A stretch of DNA of 64,000 bases from Callorhinus ursinus (GCF_003265705.1 NW_020313057.1:5063075-5127074), one strand, 5' to 3'; counted from the first letter of the stretch, positions 1-10,835 are shown. Notes: generated from the sequence alone by a model not told the origin. Numbers and translations are program-made.

Positions 1-651
1 GCAACACACTGGTCTGACCCAGGCAGACATTCTTGTTTTATTATATGTATTGGCCGGTCTTGTTAGAACTAGGTTATAAAATCATGTCCCTTCTTATTCT
101 ATATTCTGTGTAACTGTGTAAAAGGGGATGTCGGTATTATGACGTGTGTGGAGCTCAGATATATAAAGTGGGGAAAACATCCTAGAATGGGAAGAAATAA
201 TGCATAAGAGCATGAACGTTGGAATCAGAAAGTTCAGACAAGAATGAAGATTCTATTTAGTAGCTATGCCATCCTGGGCACATTATCTAACTACACTAAA
301 CGCTAGTTTTCCCATCTCTAAAAACAAGGAAAATAACCAAATAGGATCCCCATTGGGTTGATAAACGCCTGAAGCACACTAAGAAAGAGGCATCTGTTTA
401 TTTCTCTCCATTTATCCAGTGAATCACTCAGTATTAAAAACTTGAATTAGCTTTAATGCAAATCATGAAAAGGAGTACGGAGGCCTATATTTGGGCTGCT
501 AAGCATCGGTATATTGCTTGGTAAATAAAAATGAAACTCCAGTCTATGATTGTTTCCTCTAAAATAATGTGTTATTTTCACTCTAGTTTAATCCTACTTT
601 CCTGCATCAGTACACAGATTTTTCTCCCTCTTCCATGACAGCATTTGTAGA
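1..651. other. Intergenic, nothing recognised
   Basis: AT-rich sequence without a supported ORF, SINE or other repeat. Short open frames (for example 578-778 on the minus strand) have no coding character. Confidence 0.6.
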
Positions 652-1425
652 AGAGGGAAAACTTTTCCTCCATCCTCTTAGGTGTCATATCCGAAGCGTG
701 TGAATTAAACTGACAAAAGACAGAGTAAAGGGGGAAATGGCATACAACTTTAATGGATGTTTTTAATTTTACATGCAAGGAGGCTACACAGAAAAGAAGT
801 CAAAACCTAAAGAAGTAGATACAGAAGCTTACATTCTATTTTAACAAAGGGTGATAAATTATGGAAAAGTGACTGGACAAGGGGAGTTTGGACTTCCAGG
901 GGCAGCAAGTTGTGGAAAGGTAAATATACGTGGAAACTAATGGAACTTAAGGCTGGTTTTAGTAAGGTTTGTTTGTCCAGACTCATCTTGGTGTCAACTT
1001 TCCATCTTCCTCATGGTCACAAATCTCTCAGAGAGAGGATCAATGGAAGTCCTCATTTCATAGAAGTTTATACTTTCAGTCAGATAATGGAAGATCTGAG
1101 AAGGCTTCTTTGTGCATCTGGGTTTTTTTTTTTAATTTTTAAAGATTTTATTTATTTGACACAGACAGACATAGCGAGAGAGGGAACACAAGCAGGGGGA
1201 GCGGGAGAGGGAGAAGCAGGCTTCCCGCGGAGCAGGGAGCCCGATGCGGGGCTCTATCCCAGGACCCTGGGATCATGACCTGAGCCGAAGGCAGATGCCC
1301 AACGACTGAGCCACCCAGGCGCCCCATGGCCTCTTTGTGCATCTGTTAATTCTCAATTGCCTTCAGTTCAAAATAATCCATATGCCAAAGTGACATATTT
1401 TGGAGTGGAATATTCTAATCCCCTT
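652..1425 (+). repeat. Copy A of a diverged ~540 bp direct repeat (split by a SINE)
   Basis: This segment matches 2396-2926 in the same orientation. Shared stretches include GTGTGTGAATTAAACT followed by ACAAA-GACAGA, AAGAAGT-AAA, TTTTAACAAAGG, TCAGATAA, TTCTCAATTGCCTTCAG and CATATTTTGG. The copy is interrupted by the SINE at 1121-1328. It is probably an old interspersed repeat or LTR that I cannot name, or a local duplication. Confidence 0.75.
1121..1328 (-). mobile_element. SINEC, minus strand
   Basis: T-rich start with AAAGATTTTATTTATTT, ending at GAGCCACCCAGGCGCCCC. A 17 bp target duplication with one mismatch, GCTTCTTTGTGCATCTG (1104-1120) and GCCTCTTTGTGCATCTG (1329-1345), flanks it. 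Confidence 0.95.
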
Positions 1426-2395
1426 CATATTCATTCACTTAATAATTCCTTCTATCAAAATATCATTAAGCGCCTGCTATGGCCCCAGGACACAAAGATT
1501 AATAAACTATAAATCACATCTTCAAGGAGCTCACAGTTTTAATGAGAAAACAAATATAAACAAATCATCTCAATATAATATAATGAATTTTATAACAGAG
1601 ATGTTCAGATGCTGCTATGGGAACCCAGGGAGGGGCAGGGACCTAATCTGATATACGTGGGGTGCTGGTGATAAAGAATGGCTTCCCTAGGGAAATAATC
1701 CTTGAGCTCCTAGTTAGGAAACATTCATGGGAGAAAGGGCATTCTAGACCGAAGCATAATATGCGCACTAAGGAAAGAGGAAGTCCAGTCTATGCAGGTT
1801 ATCTATTGTGGCTAGAACTTAGACCTGTGGGGGAAGTAGCAGGAAGTGAGACTAGACATATAAGCAAGAGCTATGCATTATTAAGGACCCCTGCTAAAGA
1901 CTCTGAATTTTACCCTGTAAGTCAGTGACTTCCAAAGTGGGTTGGCACCAAGGGGTAGGTAAAATGATTTCCTTAGGCAAAAATACCGGAACTTCTGTTT
2001 TGTTTTGTTTTTTAATTCTTACCTTTTGTGTTTGGGAGAATGCACTGTAATGTATATATTTGTACAGTACACACAATTTGTATCTAAGTAAATATACATG
2101 GATTGGGAGGATGACCTCCTCCCCTCCCCATATAATTGTATGATCAAGGAGGTTTGGGGAGGATTGCCATTAAGGGGAGTTAAATGATCTAATACTCTCC
2201 AAGGTCGGTAGGGGGCAAGAGTAGAAACAATTAGGAAGAACTTAGAGATGGTTGCCAGTAGTGTGGGTTTGAGTTACGTGGCTGTGAACTAAGGCTGTCG
2301 AGGTGGGGCTATGGATAAGGACCCAGGCAAGATCTTTCTGAGACATATCAATTGCACTTGGACAAAGGATGGAGTGAGGACTGCCTAACTAATGG
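1426..2395. other. Intergenic with an ancient repeat fragment (about 1435-1900)
   Basis: The 1435-1900 part has the order 'CATTAAGCGCCTGCTATG ... AAGGAGCTCACAGTTTTAATGAG ... GGAAAGAGG' seen in a widespread ancient mammalian repeat. The same family recurs at 51880-52150 and 63614-64000. The remainder (1900-2395) shows nothing I can name. Confidence 0.4.
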
Positions 2396-2926
2396 AGAGG
2401 AAAAGCTTTTCCTCTACCCTCCTACGTTCTTCATTTGGAAGTGTGTGAATTAAACTAACAAAGGACAGATGAACAGGAGAGAAGGCACACTATTTTTTAT
2501 TAATATTTACATGCACAGGCGTTCACCATAAAGAAGTGAAACACAAAGAAGCAGTTAGACTCAGGGTTTACACACCATTTTAACAAAGGAGAAGGGGCTG
2601 GGGTCTTAAAGGACAACTAAATATGGGAGTGGCTTGGAAATATATGGAGAAGTGATGGAAGATAAGTCCGATCTGTGCATGCAAACCCTTCTGGGTGTTG
2701 ACTCTCTATCACCAGCAATAAGAGTCCCTCTCTTCTTCCTGATATGGAGGTTGGGGTGGGGGGCAGACACCTTCACAAAGGGAAATTCATGCACTGCTTT
2801 TAGTCAGATAAGGGGAGATCTAGAGAATTCTTCCAGCATCCGTTGATTCTCAATTGCCTTCAGCTCAAAATAATCATTATGCTGAAGTGCCATATTTTGG
2901 GGTGACATATCCTGATACCCTTTAGC
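2396..2926 (+). repeat. Copy B of the diverged direct repeat (uninterrupted)
   Basis: Partner of 652-1425. It runs from GAGGAAAAGCTTTTCCTCT to the GTGACATATCCTGATACCC region without an insertion. Differences between copies are many but the order of matching blocks is kept. Confidence 0.75.
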
Positions 2927-3102
2927 ACCATTAACTGAAAGAATAAAAATAAATCATGAAGTAGATGGAGTTGGAGACCAACATGAAGTTCAATTTTGGA
3001 CATTTTAGGTTTGAAGTGTATGTGGAATATTTCATCATAGCTGCCCCATAGCAAAGACTTAGAAATATGGGTCGGGAATTAAATTAAGGCAATTAGATGA
3101 CA

Positions 3103-3311
3103 GGGCGCCTGGGTGGCTCAGTTGGTTGAGCGGCTGCCTTCGGCTCAGGTCATGATCCTGGAGTCCCGGGGTCGAGTCCCGCATGGGGCTCCCTGCTCAG
3201 CGGGGAGTCTGCTTCTCCCTCTAACCCTCCCCCCTCTCATGTACTCTCTCTCTCTCTCTCTCTCTCTTGTTCTCACTGTCTCAAAATAAATAAATAAATC
3301 TAAAAAAAAAA
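3103..3311 (+). mobile_element. SINEC, plus strand
   Basis: Begins GGGCGCCTGGGTGGCTCAGT, has a TC repeat at 3242-3268 and an AAATAAATAAATAAATCT tail. Flanked by GGCAATTAGATGACA (3088-3102) and GACAATTAGATGACA (3312-3326). Confidence 0.95.
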
Positions 3312-3479
3312 GACAATTAGATGACATAGGTTACTTTCTCGCCACTTATCATTAGTCCCCTCCCCCAAATATTGAGATTGGTTATTCTCCTGGACAAACT
3401 GAAGTGAAACCAGAATTAGAAATGATGTTTACAAACTTCTGTGTTTATTTGTTACAATAGCTGAGAAATCTCCTTTTTT

Positions 3480-3575
3480 CCCCTCCCCCCCAGTTTTACT
3501 GGGGTATAATTGAAAAATAAAATTGTAAAATATTTAAAGTGTACCTTGTGGTGATTTGATTTTTTCCCCTTTTTA
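3480..3575 (-). mobile_element. LINE-1 3' end fragment, minus strand
   Basis: Reads TTTTACTGGGGTATAATTG, AAATTGTAAAATATTTAAAG, then TGTACCTTGTGGTGATTTGA, the familiar antisense of an old LINE-1 3' end. The rest of 3327-3714 shows nothing else. Confidence 0.55.
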
Positions 3576-3714
3576 ATTTTCATTTTATGTTCATTTTCTT
3601 AACCCAGATTTCCAGCATTTGGAGTAAAAGGTTTCAGGCACACTGATGTCACACCAGAGTTAAGGGCTATTGAAGCACTATTTACTTCAACTGCAAAGCC
3701 ATTTAGATGACTGT

Positions 3715-4190
3715 GTTTCCTATTTCCGAAATGGTTTAGTAACAGCTAACACAGAGCATACACTGTGAGCACTGTGCTAAGTGCTTTTATTTGAATCACC
3801 TCATTTACTGTTCACAAAATCCTATGAAAAGGTACTGTTATTATCAAGATTTTTAAAAAGATTTTATTTATTTATTTATTTATTTATTTATTCATTTGAG
3901 GGGGGTGGCACGCAAGTGGGGGTCGGGCAGAGGGAAAGGGAGAGACAATCCCAAGCTGACTCTGCGCCAAGCATGGAGTCAACATGGGGTTCCATCGCAT
4001 GACCCTGAGATCACCACCTGAGCCGAAATCAAGAGTTGGTCGCTTAACCAACTGAGCCACCCAGGCACCTCTATTATCAAGATTTTTTAAGAATTAAAAG
4101 CTGTGATCTAAACTGGTTAAAGAATTAGCCAAGCTCAAATAGCTGGTATATTTTGGAACTAGAATTTGCATTCATGTAGTCTGACTTCAG
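3715..4190 (+). repeat. L2/MIR-type ancient repeat, split by a SINE
   Basis: The order 'GAGCACTGTGCTAAGTGCTTT ... CCTCATTTACTGTTCAC ... GGTACTGTTATTATC' continues after the SINE at 3855-4071 with 'CAAGCTCAAATAGCTGGTA ... GACTTCAGAG', the usual layout of these elements. Confidence 0.6.
3855..4071 (-). mobile_element. SINEC, minus strand
   Basis: Contains (TTTA)n after AAAAAGATTT and ends GAGCCACCCAGGCACCT. Target duplication TATTATCAAGATTTTT at 3839-3854 and 4072-4087, inside an older L2/MIR-type repeat. Confidence 0.93.
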
Positions 4191-4468
4191 AGATGCATGC
4201 ATCTTGCTTTCCATGGTGGCTTCTAAACCAGTTCTCTTTCATCCTCTTTCAAAAGCCTCAGCTCCTCTGGATTTGTTCCTTCTGTCTATAGCCCCAGTTA
4301 CTGCAGCTCTCCGGAACCACATTCTGATGTCCTCATCTGTCCCTTTTAATTCACTAAAGTTTTTGGCTTTGTTAAGAAGAAAAGCACAGGCCCCAAATGT
4401 AGTCACATCAGCAAACCAAGACTCAATACCTAACCTAATTGCAATTTCAAGTCCCACAGGAACGTAAC

Positions 4469-4745
4469 CTTTAACCAGGCAATATGGAATTACCTGGTCA
4501 GTACCAGAAAATATACCGATAGGCCCCTTCCATTCCCCTCAGGAGGGTTACCTTGCCTAAAGCAATGCATTCTTTGCTAATAATTTCCTTTATTCTCCTC
4601 TCTGCCTTTAAAAACTGTTCCCTTTCTACAGCTTGATGGACCTTTTTTTCTATTTGCTAGACGGGATGCTGTCCAATTCATGAATCATTTAATAAAGCCA
4701 ATTAGATCTTCAAATTTACTCAGTTGAATTTTTGTTATTAAACAG
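4469..4745 (+). repeat. Possible old ERVL/MaLR-class LTR
   Basis: The 3' part has a polyadenylation signal in ATTTAATAAAGCCAATTAGA, followed by a T-rich, AT-rich end, as in LTRs of this class. The 5' limit is unclear, and 4200-4468 may belong to it. No viral coding sequence is recognisable. Assigned from pattern only. Confidence 0.35.
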
Positions 4746-5296
4746 CTCTTTCATCACCATTTTCTTGGCAACCTCTACTCCTGTCAATCCATTAACCCTA
4801 TCCACACTCATACATACACCTCATTCCCCTTAACTTCCTTCCATATCCAGCAGAGATTCCATGATCCTTCATGATTATCAGCTTCTTGAAAACACACAAT
4901 CCCCTTACTCTTCACTTTCTTTTTCATCATGCTCATGGGGGCAAAAAAGCCACAACCTTGACTAAAACTAACTGTTCATCTCTTCCGGAGAAATTGGCAT
5001 ATGTAGGCTGCATGGTTTTAAATTCATGATCAGAAACACCAAGTAGTGTGTCAGCAGCAATCCTTAGTATGCATCTCCATTGCTTTCACGTTCTTCAAGC
5101 CATCTCCTATTTTCCCCTCTGTTTTCAAACCTCCCCAATCTCTCCCTCACCCCACTCTTGCCTCCAATTTCATTGAGAAAATAGGAATGATGAAGGTGAA
5201 AGTCCTTTACAATCCCCCCTCCAAGTCTACAAGCCTATCTGTCCATGCATTCATCTTCTTTGTTTCCCTCTTAATAGCTTGTGGGCACTGCTTCTA
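4746..5296. other. Intergenic, pyrimidine-rich, nothing certain
   Basis: CT-rich sequence that continues after the SINE nest at 5712-5840. It has the look of very old LINE material, but I cannot assign it. The ORF at 5046-5372 runs into the SINE and is not a gene. Confidence 0.35.
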
Positions 5297-5313
5297 TCAA
5301 AGGCACTCTTTCT

Positions 5314-5694
5314 TTTCTTTTCTTTTCCTAAGATTTATTTATTTAGGGGGCCTGGGTGGCTCAGTCCATTAAGCATCTGCCTTTAGCTCAGGTCATGATC
5401 CCAGGATCCTGGGATCAAGCCCCACATTGGGCTCCCTGCTCAGCGGGGAGTCTGCTTCTCCCTCTCCCTCTGCTTGTGCTCTCTCTCTCAAATAAATAAA
5501 ATCTTTTAATTATTTGAGGGGGGGGAGAGAGTGGAGGCGGGGGGCAGTGGCAGCAGGAGAGGGAGAGAATCTCAAGCAGACTCCACGCTCTGCGCAGAAC
5601 CCAACATATGGGCTTGATCTCACAATCCTGAGATCAGGACCTGAGCTGAAAGCAAGAGTTGGATGCTTAACTGACAAAGCCACCCAGGCACCCC
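5314..5694 (-). mobile_element. SINEC, minus strand, with a plus SINE inserted in its tail
   Basis: The outer element is 5314-5346 plus 5506-5694, ending GCCACCCAGGCACCCC. A perfect 17 bp target duplication TCAAAGGCACTCTTTCT (5297-5313 and 5695-5711) flanks the whole nest. Confidence 0.92.
5347..5505 (+). mobile_element. SINEC, plus strand, nested inside another SINEC
   Basis: Begins GGGGCCTGGGTGGCTCAGT and ends CAAATAAATAAAATCTTTTA. It lies in the A/T-rich tail of the minus element around it, so it is the younger insertion. Confidence 0.9.
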
Positions 5695-5711
5695 TCAAAG
5701 GCACTCTTTCT

Positions 5712-6449
5712 CCTTGTACTTCAGATTCCATTCCTTCTCACCACCACAAGGATTTTGCTCATTGTTACCTGTTTTCTCTCTCCCTGCATCATTAATATTT
5801 ACCTCCCTATTGGATCATGCCCAGGAGTATACTTCCTTTTTATCTCTCATTAAAAATACAAAAAGATACAAATGTAAAAGACACAAATCTAGCTTAAATT
5901 AGTCAAGCTAGACATCAGCTTCTAAAAGACGGAGGTGAATTTGTTCAAGGTACAGCACATATTCAGCAGGGCACCAGGCAGTTCATGTCACATGAGCCCT
6001 ATTTTTTTTTTTAATTTAGGATTTATCTTGCCCTGAAATTGTAATCCCTTTCTCTTGCCTTTGCTTTCTAATGCCAAGCAGCATTGTAACTGGGGTTTAA
6101 ATAGAAAATAGTATCACGTAAATTATATGTATATCAGTTTTTTCTTTTTTCATATGGTGTAGTTCTGTCAACTGAAGCAGGTAGAGGAAAAGGCATTTTT
6201 TAGAATTTTCTCAAATAATGAAATATCTAGATAGACACTTAAAAACTAAATATAATGTAGCTACAGAAAACAGTGAAGCTTGAATTATCAGAATGCAAAA
6301 ATGATGACTTCTTCAGAGAAGTGTGTTTCTTCTAGTTAGAGATTGCAACAATAGCCTCGTATCAGAAGGCTTTGGTGGCTTTTGACATCTTTCTTTGGAA
6401 AGAAAAAAAAGGGGAGCATTTTCAGTCTATGAAAAAGTATAGGCATTAA
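5712..6449. other. Intergenic, nothing recognised
   Basis: No SINE, RNA gene or supported ORF. A T run at 6002-6013 is not followed by SINE sequence. Confidence 0.5.
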
Positions 6450-6635
6450 GGCAGTGGGATACATCAGAAAAAGCTTGGGTTTTTGGAGTTGGACTTGTGT
6501 GTAATAGTATGCTTACAAGTTTTGTGATACTGAATTAATCTTTTTGTGACTCAGTTTCTATAAAATGGGAATCATAATACCTACAAGATTATTATGATTA
6601 TTAATTAAAATAAATTTAAAATAAGCAAAAGCGCA
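6450..6635 (+). repeat. MIR
   Basis: The order GGGTTTTGGAGTTGGACTTG, TTTTGTGATACTGAATTAAT, TTTTTGTGACTCAGTTTCTA and AAAATGGGAATCATAATACC is the MIR consensus order. Confidence 0.7.
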
Positions 6636-6855
6636 ATAAAAAGTCTTTTTTTTTTTTGATCCCTGTATTCACAGGATTTCCTTTTAATACCTCATGAAAG
6701 GTAAAGATTGACTTGGATAGGCAGATTTATTCATTAACAGCATAGAGGTAAATTTTCTCAAGGTAGGCAGACAAAATGAGAAAAACTTCTGGGAAAAGAA
6801 CAGTGGTGGCCATCCCCAGTATGGTGGTTTGGGACAGTTCTCTCCTAATTGTTTT

Positions 6856-6957
6856 GTTATTGTTGTTTTTAAGTAGGCTCCATGCCTAGCAATACTGAGA
6901 TCCAGACCTGATTATCAAGAACAAAATGCTTAACCAACTGAGCCACCCAGGTGTCTT
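6856..6957 (-). mobile_element. Degenerate partial SINEC, minus strand
   Basis: Ends CTTAACCAACTGAGCCACCC then AGGTGTCTT. The middle part is shortened and mutated and no target duplication is clear, so this is an old copy. Confidence 0.7.
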
Positions 6958-7859
6958 CCTCCACTTACTTGTTTATCAGTGGTGCAGAAGAGCAGCATTT
7001 ATCTTTCACTTTCACTACCCTTTAAATGATCGACCTATTAGTAGTGTTTTGAAAAAAAAATCTAAGTACAGGAAACATCAACACTCCATTTGTGAAGGCG
7101 ATTTATTTGCATGCTACTAATAAATGGAAAGCGAACCACTGAATAGAGGCAAATGGGCAAAAGCTGAATACAAATGAGCCTCATGCATTTGAGGTTGGTA
7201 GCAGCTCATTTTGCGAGCTTCTATATCGGGTGAGGCGCCACGTGTCAAGCAAGAATCAAGACCAGTTTTGCACCCTTGTTCCTTTGGCTCCTGATCAGTC
7301 AAAGCCAACCAGTACGAGATCATGTTAGCAGATCTAAGCACTGTTTCGATAAAAATCGGAGGCCAGGTACACAAACTCCGCAATTTAAGAGGAGTTAAGT
7401 TGTGTGGATAAACTAATGCCCATTTTTAAAAAAGTTGACTTGGTTTCGCAATCGGAAGAAATGACTAGCCAACTTTTTAAACAAGTGATTACATTCAGTA
7501 ACTCAGGGAGGTCATTTAATTTTAATTTTTTTTTTTTTTTAATTTGCTTGCTACGACAGGGTACTTTCTAAGATCCTTGAGAAAAACCTTTCTTCTTCAT
7601 TCTGGGTTTTTATGTCGAACAACTAAAAAAGTGCTTCTGGAAATTCCCCCACGGGACTTTCGTTGTCTTTCTAGGGCACTCTTTAAATCTAGACCCATTC
7701 CTAACCAACTTCTACTTTTCCCACCAGCCATATTCTTTGGCTTCTCCAGTTTTCAACTTCCTAAATCTTCAACCTCACCCCTCAAATTAGCCCAATCAAA
7801 CTTTCCCTTCTTAGACCTCTCCCTTACGTTCGCTCCAGGAAACTCCCCTGAGAATCACG
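6958..7859. other. Unique-looking region upstream of the UPF2 promoter
   Basis: No repeat is recognised. Open frames at 7117-7383 (minus) and 7544-7891 (plus, no ATG start) have no recognised homology. A CACGTG E-box lies at 7241-7246. It could hold distal promoter elements. Confidence 0.45.
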
Positions 7860-8350
7860 TGGCCAAACTTGTCCTTAATGGCGCTCCGTAATTCTCCTAC
7901 TGTTCCACCGCCCTTCCTTACCTCCTGTTAGCTCCGCCCCACCCCATTCTAGCTCCCCCCTTCGAATCCCCCAAGTGCCTGCGCCTGCGCATCTCCAATT
8001 TAGGCGCTTTCCCTTTCCTGGCGACCAATCCACTTCCTGCCTTCGGTCCTTGGAACACTCCTCCCCTCTGCTGGGGACCTGACTTGAGGTGCTGGTTGTG
8101 GCTGCCCTATTCATTGCCTGTCTGAAAAACTCGCTCTTCTTATCTGATGGACAATTTGAACCAGCCTGTATGTGTGTCGCACCTGTCTGAGCCTTTGCTC
8201 GCGATCCGTCACTCCATGGTTTAGCTAAGGGCATCGATATGCCGGGGGAACGGAGACCCGGACAGTTTTCGATCAGGCATGTGTGCGAACAGCTTTTTCC
8301 TTTCCTCCTCCCTCCGCCCCGCCCCCACTCGCAGCCTGGCCGCGCTGGTG
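7860..8350 (+). promoter_or_regulatory. UPF2: UPF2 promoter, TATA-less, CpG-island type
   Basis: The base composition turns sharply GC- and CpG-rich here, just upstream of the only plausible first exon. Visible elements are a GC box (CCGCCCC, 7934-7940), an NRF1-like site (GCGCCTGCGCAT, 7981-7992), two CCAAT boxes in the same orientation at 7995-7999 and 8025-8029, an ETS-type site (ACTTCC, 8032-8037) and tandem GC boxes at 8313-8328. The 30 bp spacing of the CCAAT boxes suits paired NF-Y binding. No TATA box is seen. This set is typical of a housekeeping gene, which fits UPF2. The exact start site is not determined; the CCAAT positions would favour starts near 8090-8150, with others possible down to about 8400. 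Confidence 0.7.
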
Positions 8351-8506
8351 AGTGGCGGGCGGGAGGGCCGGCGGGCGGAGGGAGGAGGGGGAGCTGAGGG
8401 AAGGCGGGCCCTCGGCTGCGAGATAGGTGGGGGGAGGGGAGGGGAGAGCCCGAGCGCTGGAGTTGGTGCTGGGAAACCCGGGGCTAATGTTGACAACAGG
8501 CTCGAG
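8230..8506 (+). other. UPF2: UPF2 exon 1, non-coding (predicted, boundaries uncertain)
   Basis: An untranslated first exon is needed because coding exon 2 begins with a splice acceptor only 18 nt before the ATG. Two good donors lie in the island: CTG|GTGAGT with the intron at 8348, and GAG|GTGAGT with the intron at 8507. I prefer 8507 because its AG|GTGAGT context is closer to consensus. The 5' end given is a placeholder. With the 8507 donor the exon carries an ATG at 8487 that opens a short upstream ORF; with the 8348 donor that ATG would be intronic. Confidence 0.45.
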
Positions 8507-10384
8507 GTGAGTCCCGGGGAACCTCCTTCCCCTCCGCTCCAACGATCGGGAGGAAGCGGGGCTGGGGGGCACCGGCCTGGACTCCTACTCCCTGAGGGAC
8601 CCAAGAGCCGACTCCGCACCTCAGCGCTCCGGGGGCGGCGAGCACTAGACGGACCGCAGCTCCGGCGTCGTCCTCCTCAGACCCCTCTCCCCGAGGCGCC
8701 CATGAACGCGGGCGCCCCCGGCCCGGGGCACACATGAGGGGCGGTCGATGGGGTGTCTGCCCCACATGCCCGGGCTGGGCCTCGGGGCTGAAGGCGGGCA
8801 GCCTGCTGTGGCGGGGTGAAGGTGTTTGGGGGTGTGGAGTAGAGCGAGGGGAGGTTGGGGAAAGCTCTTCGGGAGCCGGGAGGGAAGCGAGGGCGAGGAA
8901 GTGGGGAGGGTGCGTGTGTGGGAGGATGTAGAGTAGGGAGACCAGCCGGAGAGTCTCGGTCTCGGGTGGTGAGGGAGTGTGGGGTGAGAAGTTGGGGTTG
9001 GGGCAAGGATGGTCTGCGAAGGTGACCGTGGGTACCCGTAGGAAGGGGAGTTGTGGCGGGGAAGCGTGTGGGGTATGGGAATGTGCAGCAGGAGCAGGGG
9101 TTTGTGGGAGATGTGTGTGGAGGGGAAGGGGTTTCGGTGTTGGGGAATGGTGGGCAGGGGTTATTTGGTTTACTTCTTTTTAGTCACATAGGCTGAGGGT
9201 TTTTCGCTCTGCCTTCATCCCAGGGCTCCCTAGTATTTACTCTCGTTGGTACTTTTGAACTGAGATCATCATCACACGGTATTTGGTCGTCAGGTTGGCC
9301 CGGCAGAGACAGCTTACGATTTGCGGGGTACACACCGAACCGCACCATCAGCTCTCCTGCTTTTTTAGAAGCTGTATATAATGATGCATCAGACCAAAGT
9401 AAAACTGTCACTCACCCCTTATCATTTATCGTAGTTTTTAGGTGTTTATTAAAAACTGTGCGACTCATCAAGAAAACCAGTTTTGAACTCTGGTGAAATT
9501 TGTAAAAACTTTGAACGAGTCCTTGGTATTAAGGACTTTTTATAAAGCCACAGACTGGGAGATCTCTAAAGCCCCTGTGCGGTTCTGCCCTTAGGTCATT
9601 TTGAATAACACAGAATTAAAAGGTAAAACAGCATTGTCTTCCTCTTGAGTATTTTCAGAGCAGTCTGATTGTGATTTCATACATAGTCCATATGGTACTT
9701 TGCTAAAGGACTATCTTTCAAAGGGAAACACCCTTACTCTGCACTCTGTTCTCCGGTACACTCCATTGGTACCTGTCTTTGCTAATGAAGTAGTTTAACT
9801 TTCTTTTGGACATTCAGAATATATTTAGAAAACCAAATAAAATATACAGCCCAAGGGCCAGGGCACTACTTGGGAAGCTAGGAAGGTAAGGTTTTAAAAC
9901 ATGGCTTCCTTTTAAGGACTGGCTTTAATTGTATCAGTAATTTGTAAGAACTAATGATATTCCAATAAAAAGATCACTAATATTTATCTTGATTATTTTG
10001 AGATGAAATCTATTTAAAATTCTAGTTTTTACTTGAAAAAGTTTTTGAAATAGTTCAGTAAAATATTTGGCTGTTTATTAAAAGCATGGACTATCAAAAT
10101 ATTTCAAAGAAATTTTAGCATTTCACTAAATACAGTTTAATTGACAGTACAAATGCATGTGGATCCAAATTAGATTGTTTGTATATTTTGTTTGGCTTTT
10201 AAAATCTTCAGTCAGGGTATATAGTGGGGAAGAGAACTGGACAGTGAGCCTTGACCCAGCTATTAAACTAGTGTAATCGGGCAGGTCACTCCTCTGCTGC
10301 CCTGTCATTGTAAAAATTGAGAATTGGAGTAAAGTCTAGTAGTCCTGATTCTAAAAAAAATCTCATCTTCCAGTGAACTTTTCA

Positions 10385-10600
10385 GTGTTCCGTGTGAAAG
10401 AATAAACATTTATTGAATGCCTTCTTGATACTACCTTCTATGTTAGTAGATAAGAATTCTGTAGGAGAGGTAGCAGTACCTCCATTTTGTCAATGATTAG
10501 ACTCAGAGTTAAGTTGCCCGGTTCCCATAGCTAGCAGGTTGCAGAGTTGAGATGCAAACTTAAAGTCTGACTTCAAAGCCTATATTGTTTTCACATGTTG
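10385..10600 (+). repeat. L2/MIR-type ancient repeat fragment
   Basis: Order AACATTTATTGAATGCCTTC, TACCTCCATTTTGTCAATGA, CCCATAGCTAGCAGGTTGCA, AGTCTGACTTCAAAGCC matches this class. Confidence 0.55.
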
Positions 10601-10754
10601 CATTGCTGGTCTTTACATATCTCATATTTTTTGTTCCCTGAAATTTAGTTTGAAGTGTACTTTGGGTATGTTTTTAATACAAGGATGAAGTGATTCAAAG
10701 AATGTATCACTACCATGATTTAAGGGTCTTATTGAGAATCTGTTTTTTTATGTT

Positions 10755-10835
10755 TTAGAGCAGGATCAATTCATGAGTGCCTACTACAGTTTGATACAGT
10801 AGGCACTTAAACATTTATTGAATAAATGAATGCTG
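10755..10835 (+). repeat. L2 3' end fragment
   Basis: Contains AGTAGGCACTTAAACATTTA followed by TTGAATAAATGAATG, the classic L2 3' end. Confidence 0.55.

Larger units (their letters stand above)
7860..9130. other. CpG island spanning the UPF2 promoter, exon 1 and start of intron 1
   Basis: CpG dinucleotides are dense from about 7860 to 8720, and the G-rich, CpG-containing character fades by about 9130. The second half (8360-9150) has many runs of three to six G on the + strand. The rest of the window is AT-rich and CpG-poor outside SINEs. Long open frames here on both strands follow from the lack of AT-rich stop codons and are not coding evidence. Confidence 0.8.

Noticed and set aside
4204..4467. 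Overlapping frames of 72-87 codons on both strands
   Set aside because: No homology, equal openness on both strands, and they lie next to an LTR-like repeat.
7544..7891. 115-codon plus-strand frame upstream of the promoter
   Set aside because: It starts at TTG rather than ATG, has no recognised homology and lies upstream of the promoter.
8279..8737. 152-codon plus-strand frame and several minus-strand frames in the CpG island
   Set aside because: They overlap on both strands, are rich in Gly/Pro/Arg/Ala from GC composition, cross the likely exon 1 donors and match no known protein.
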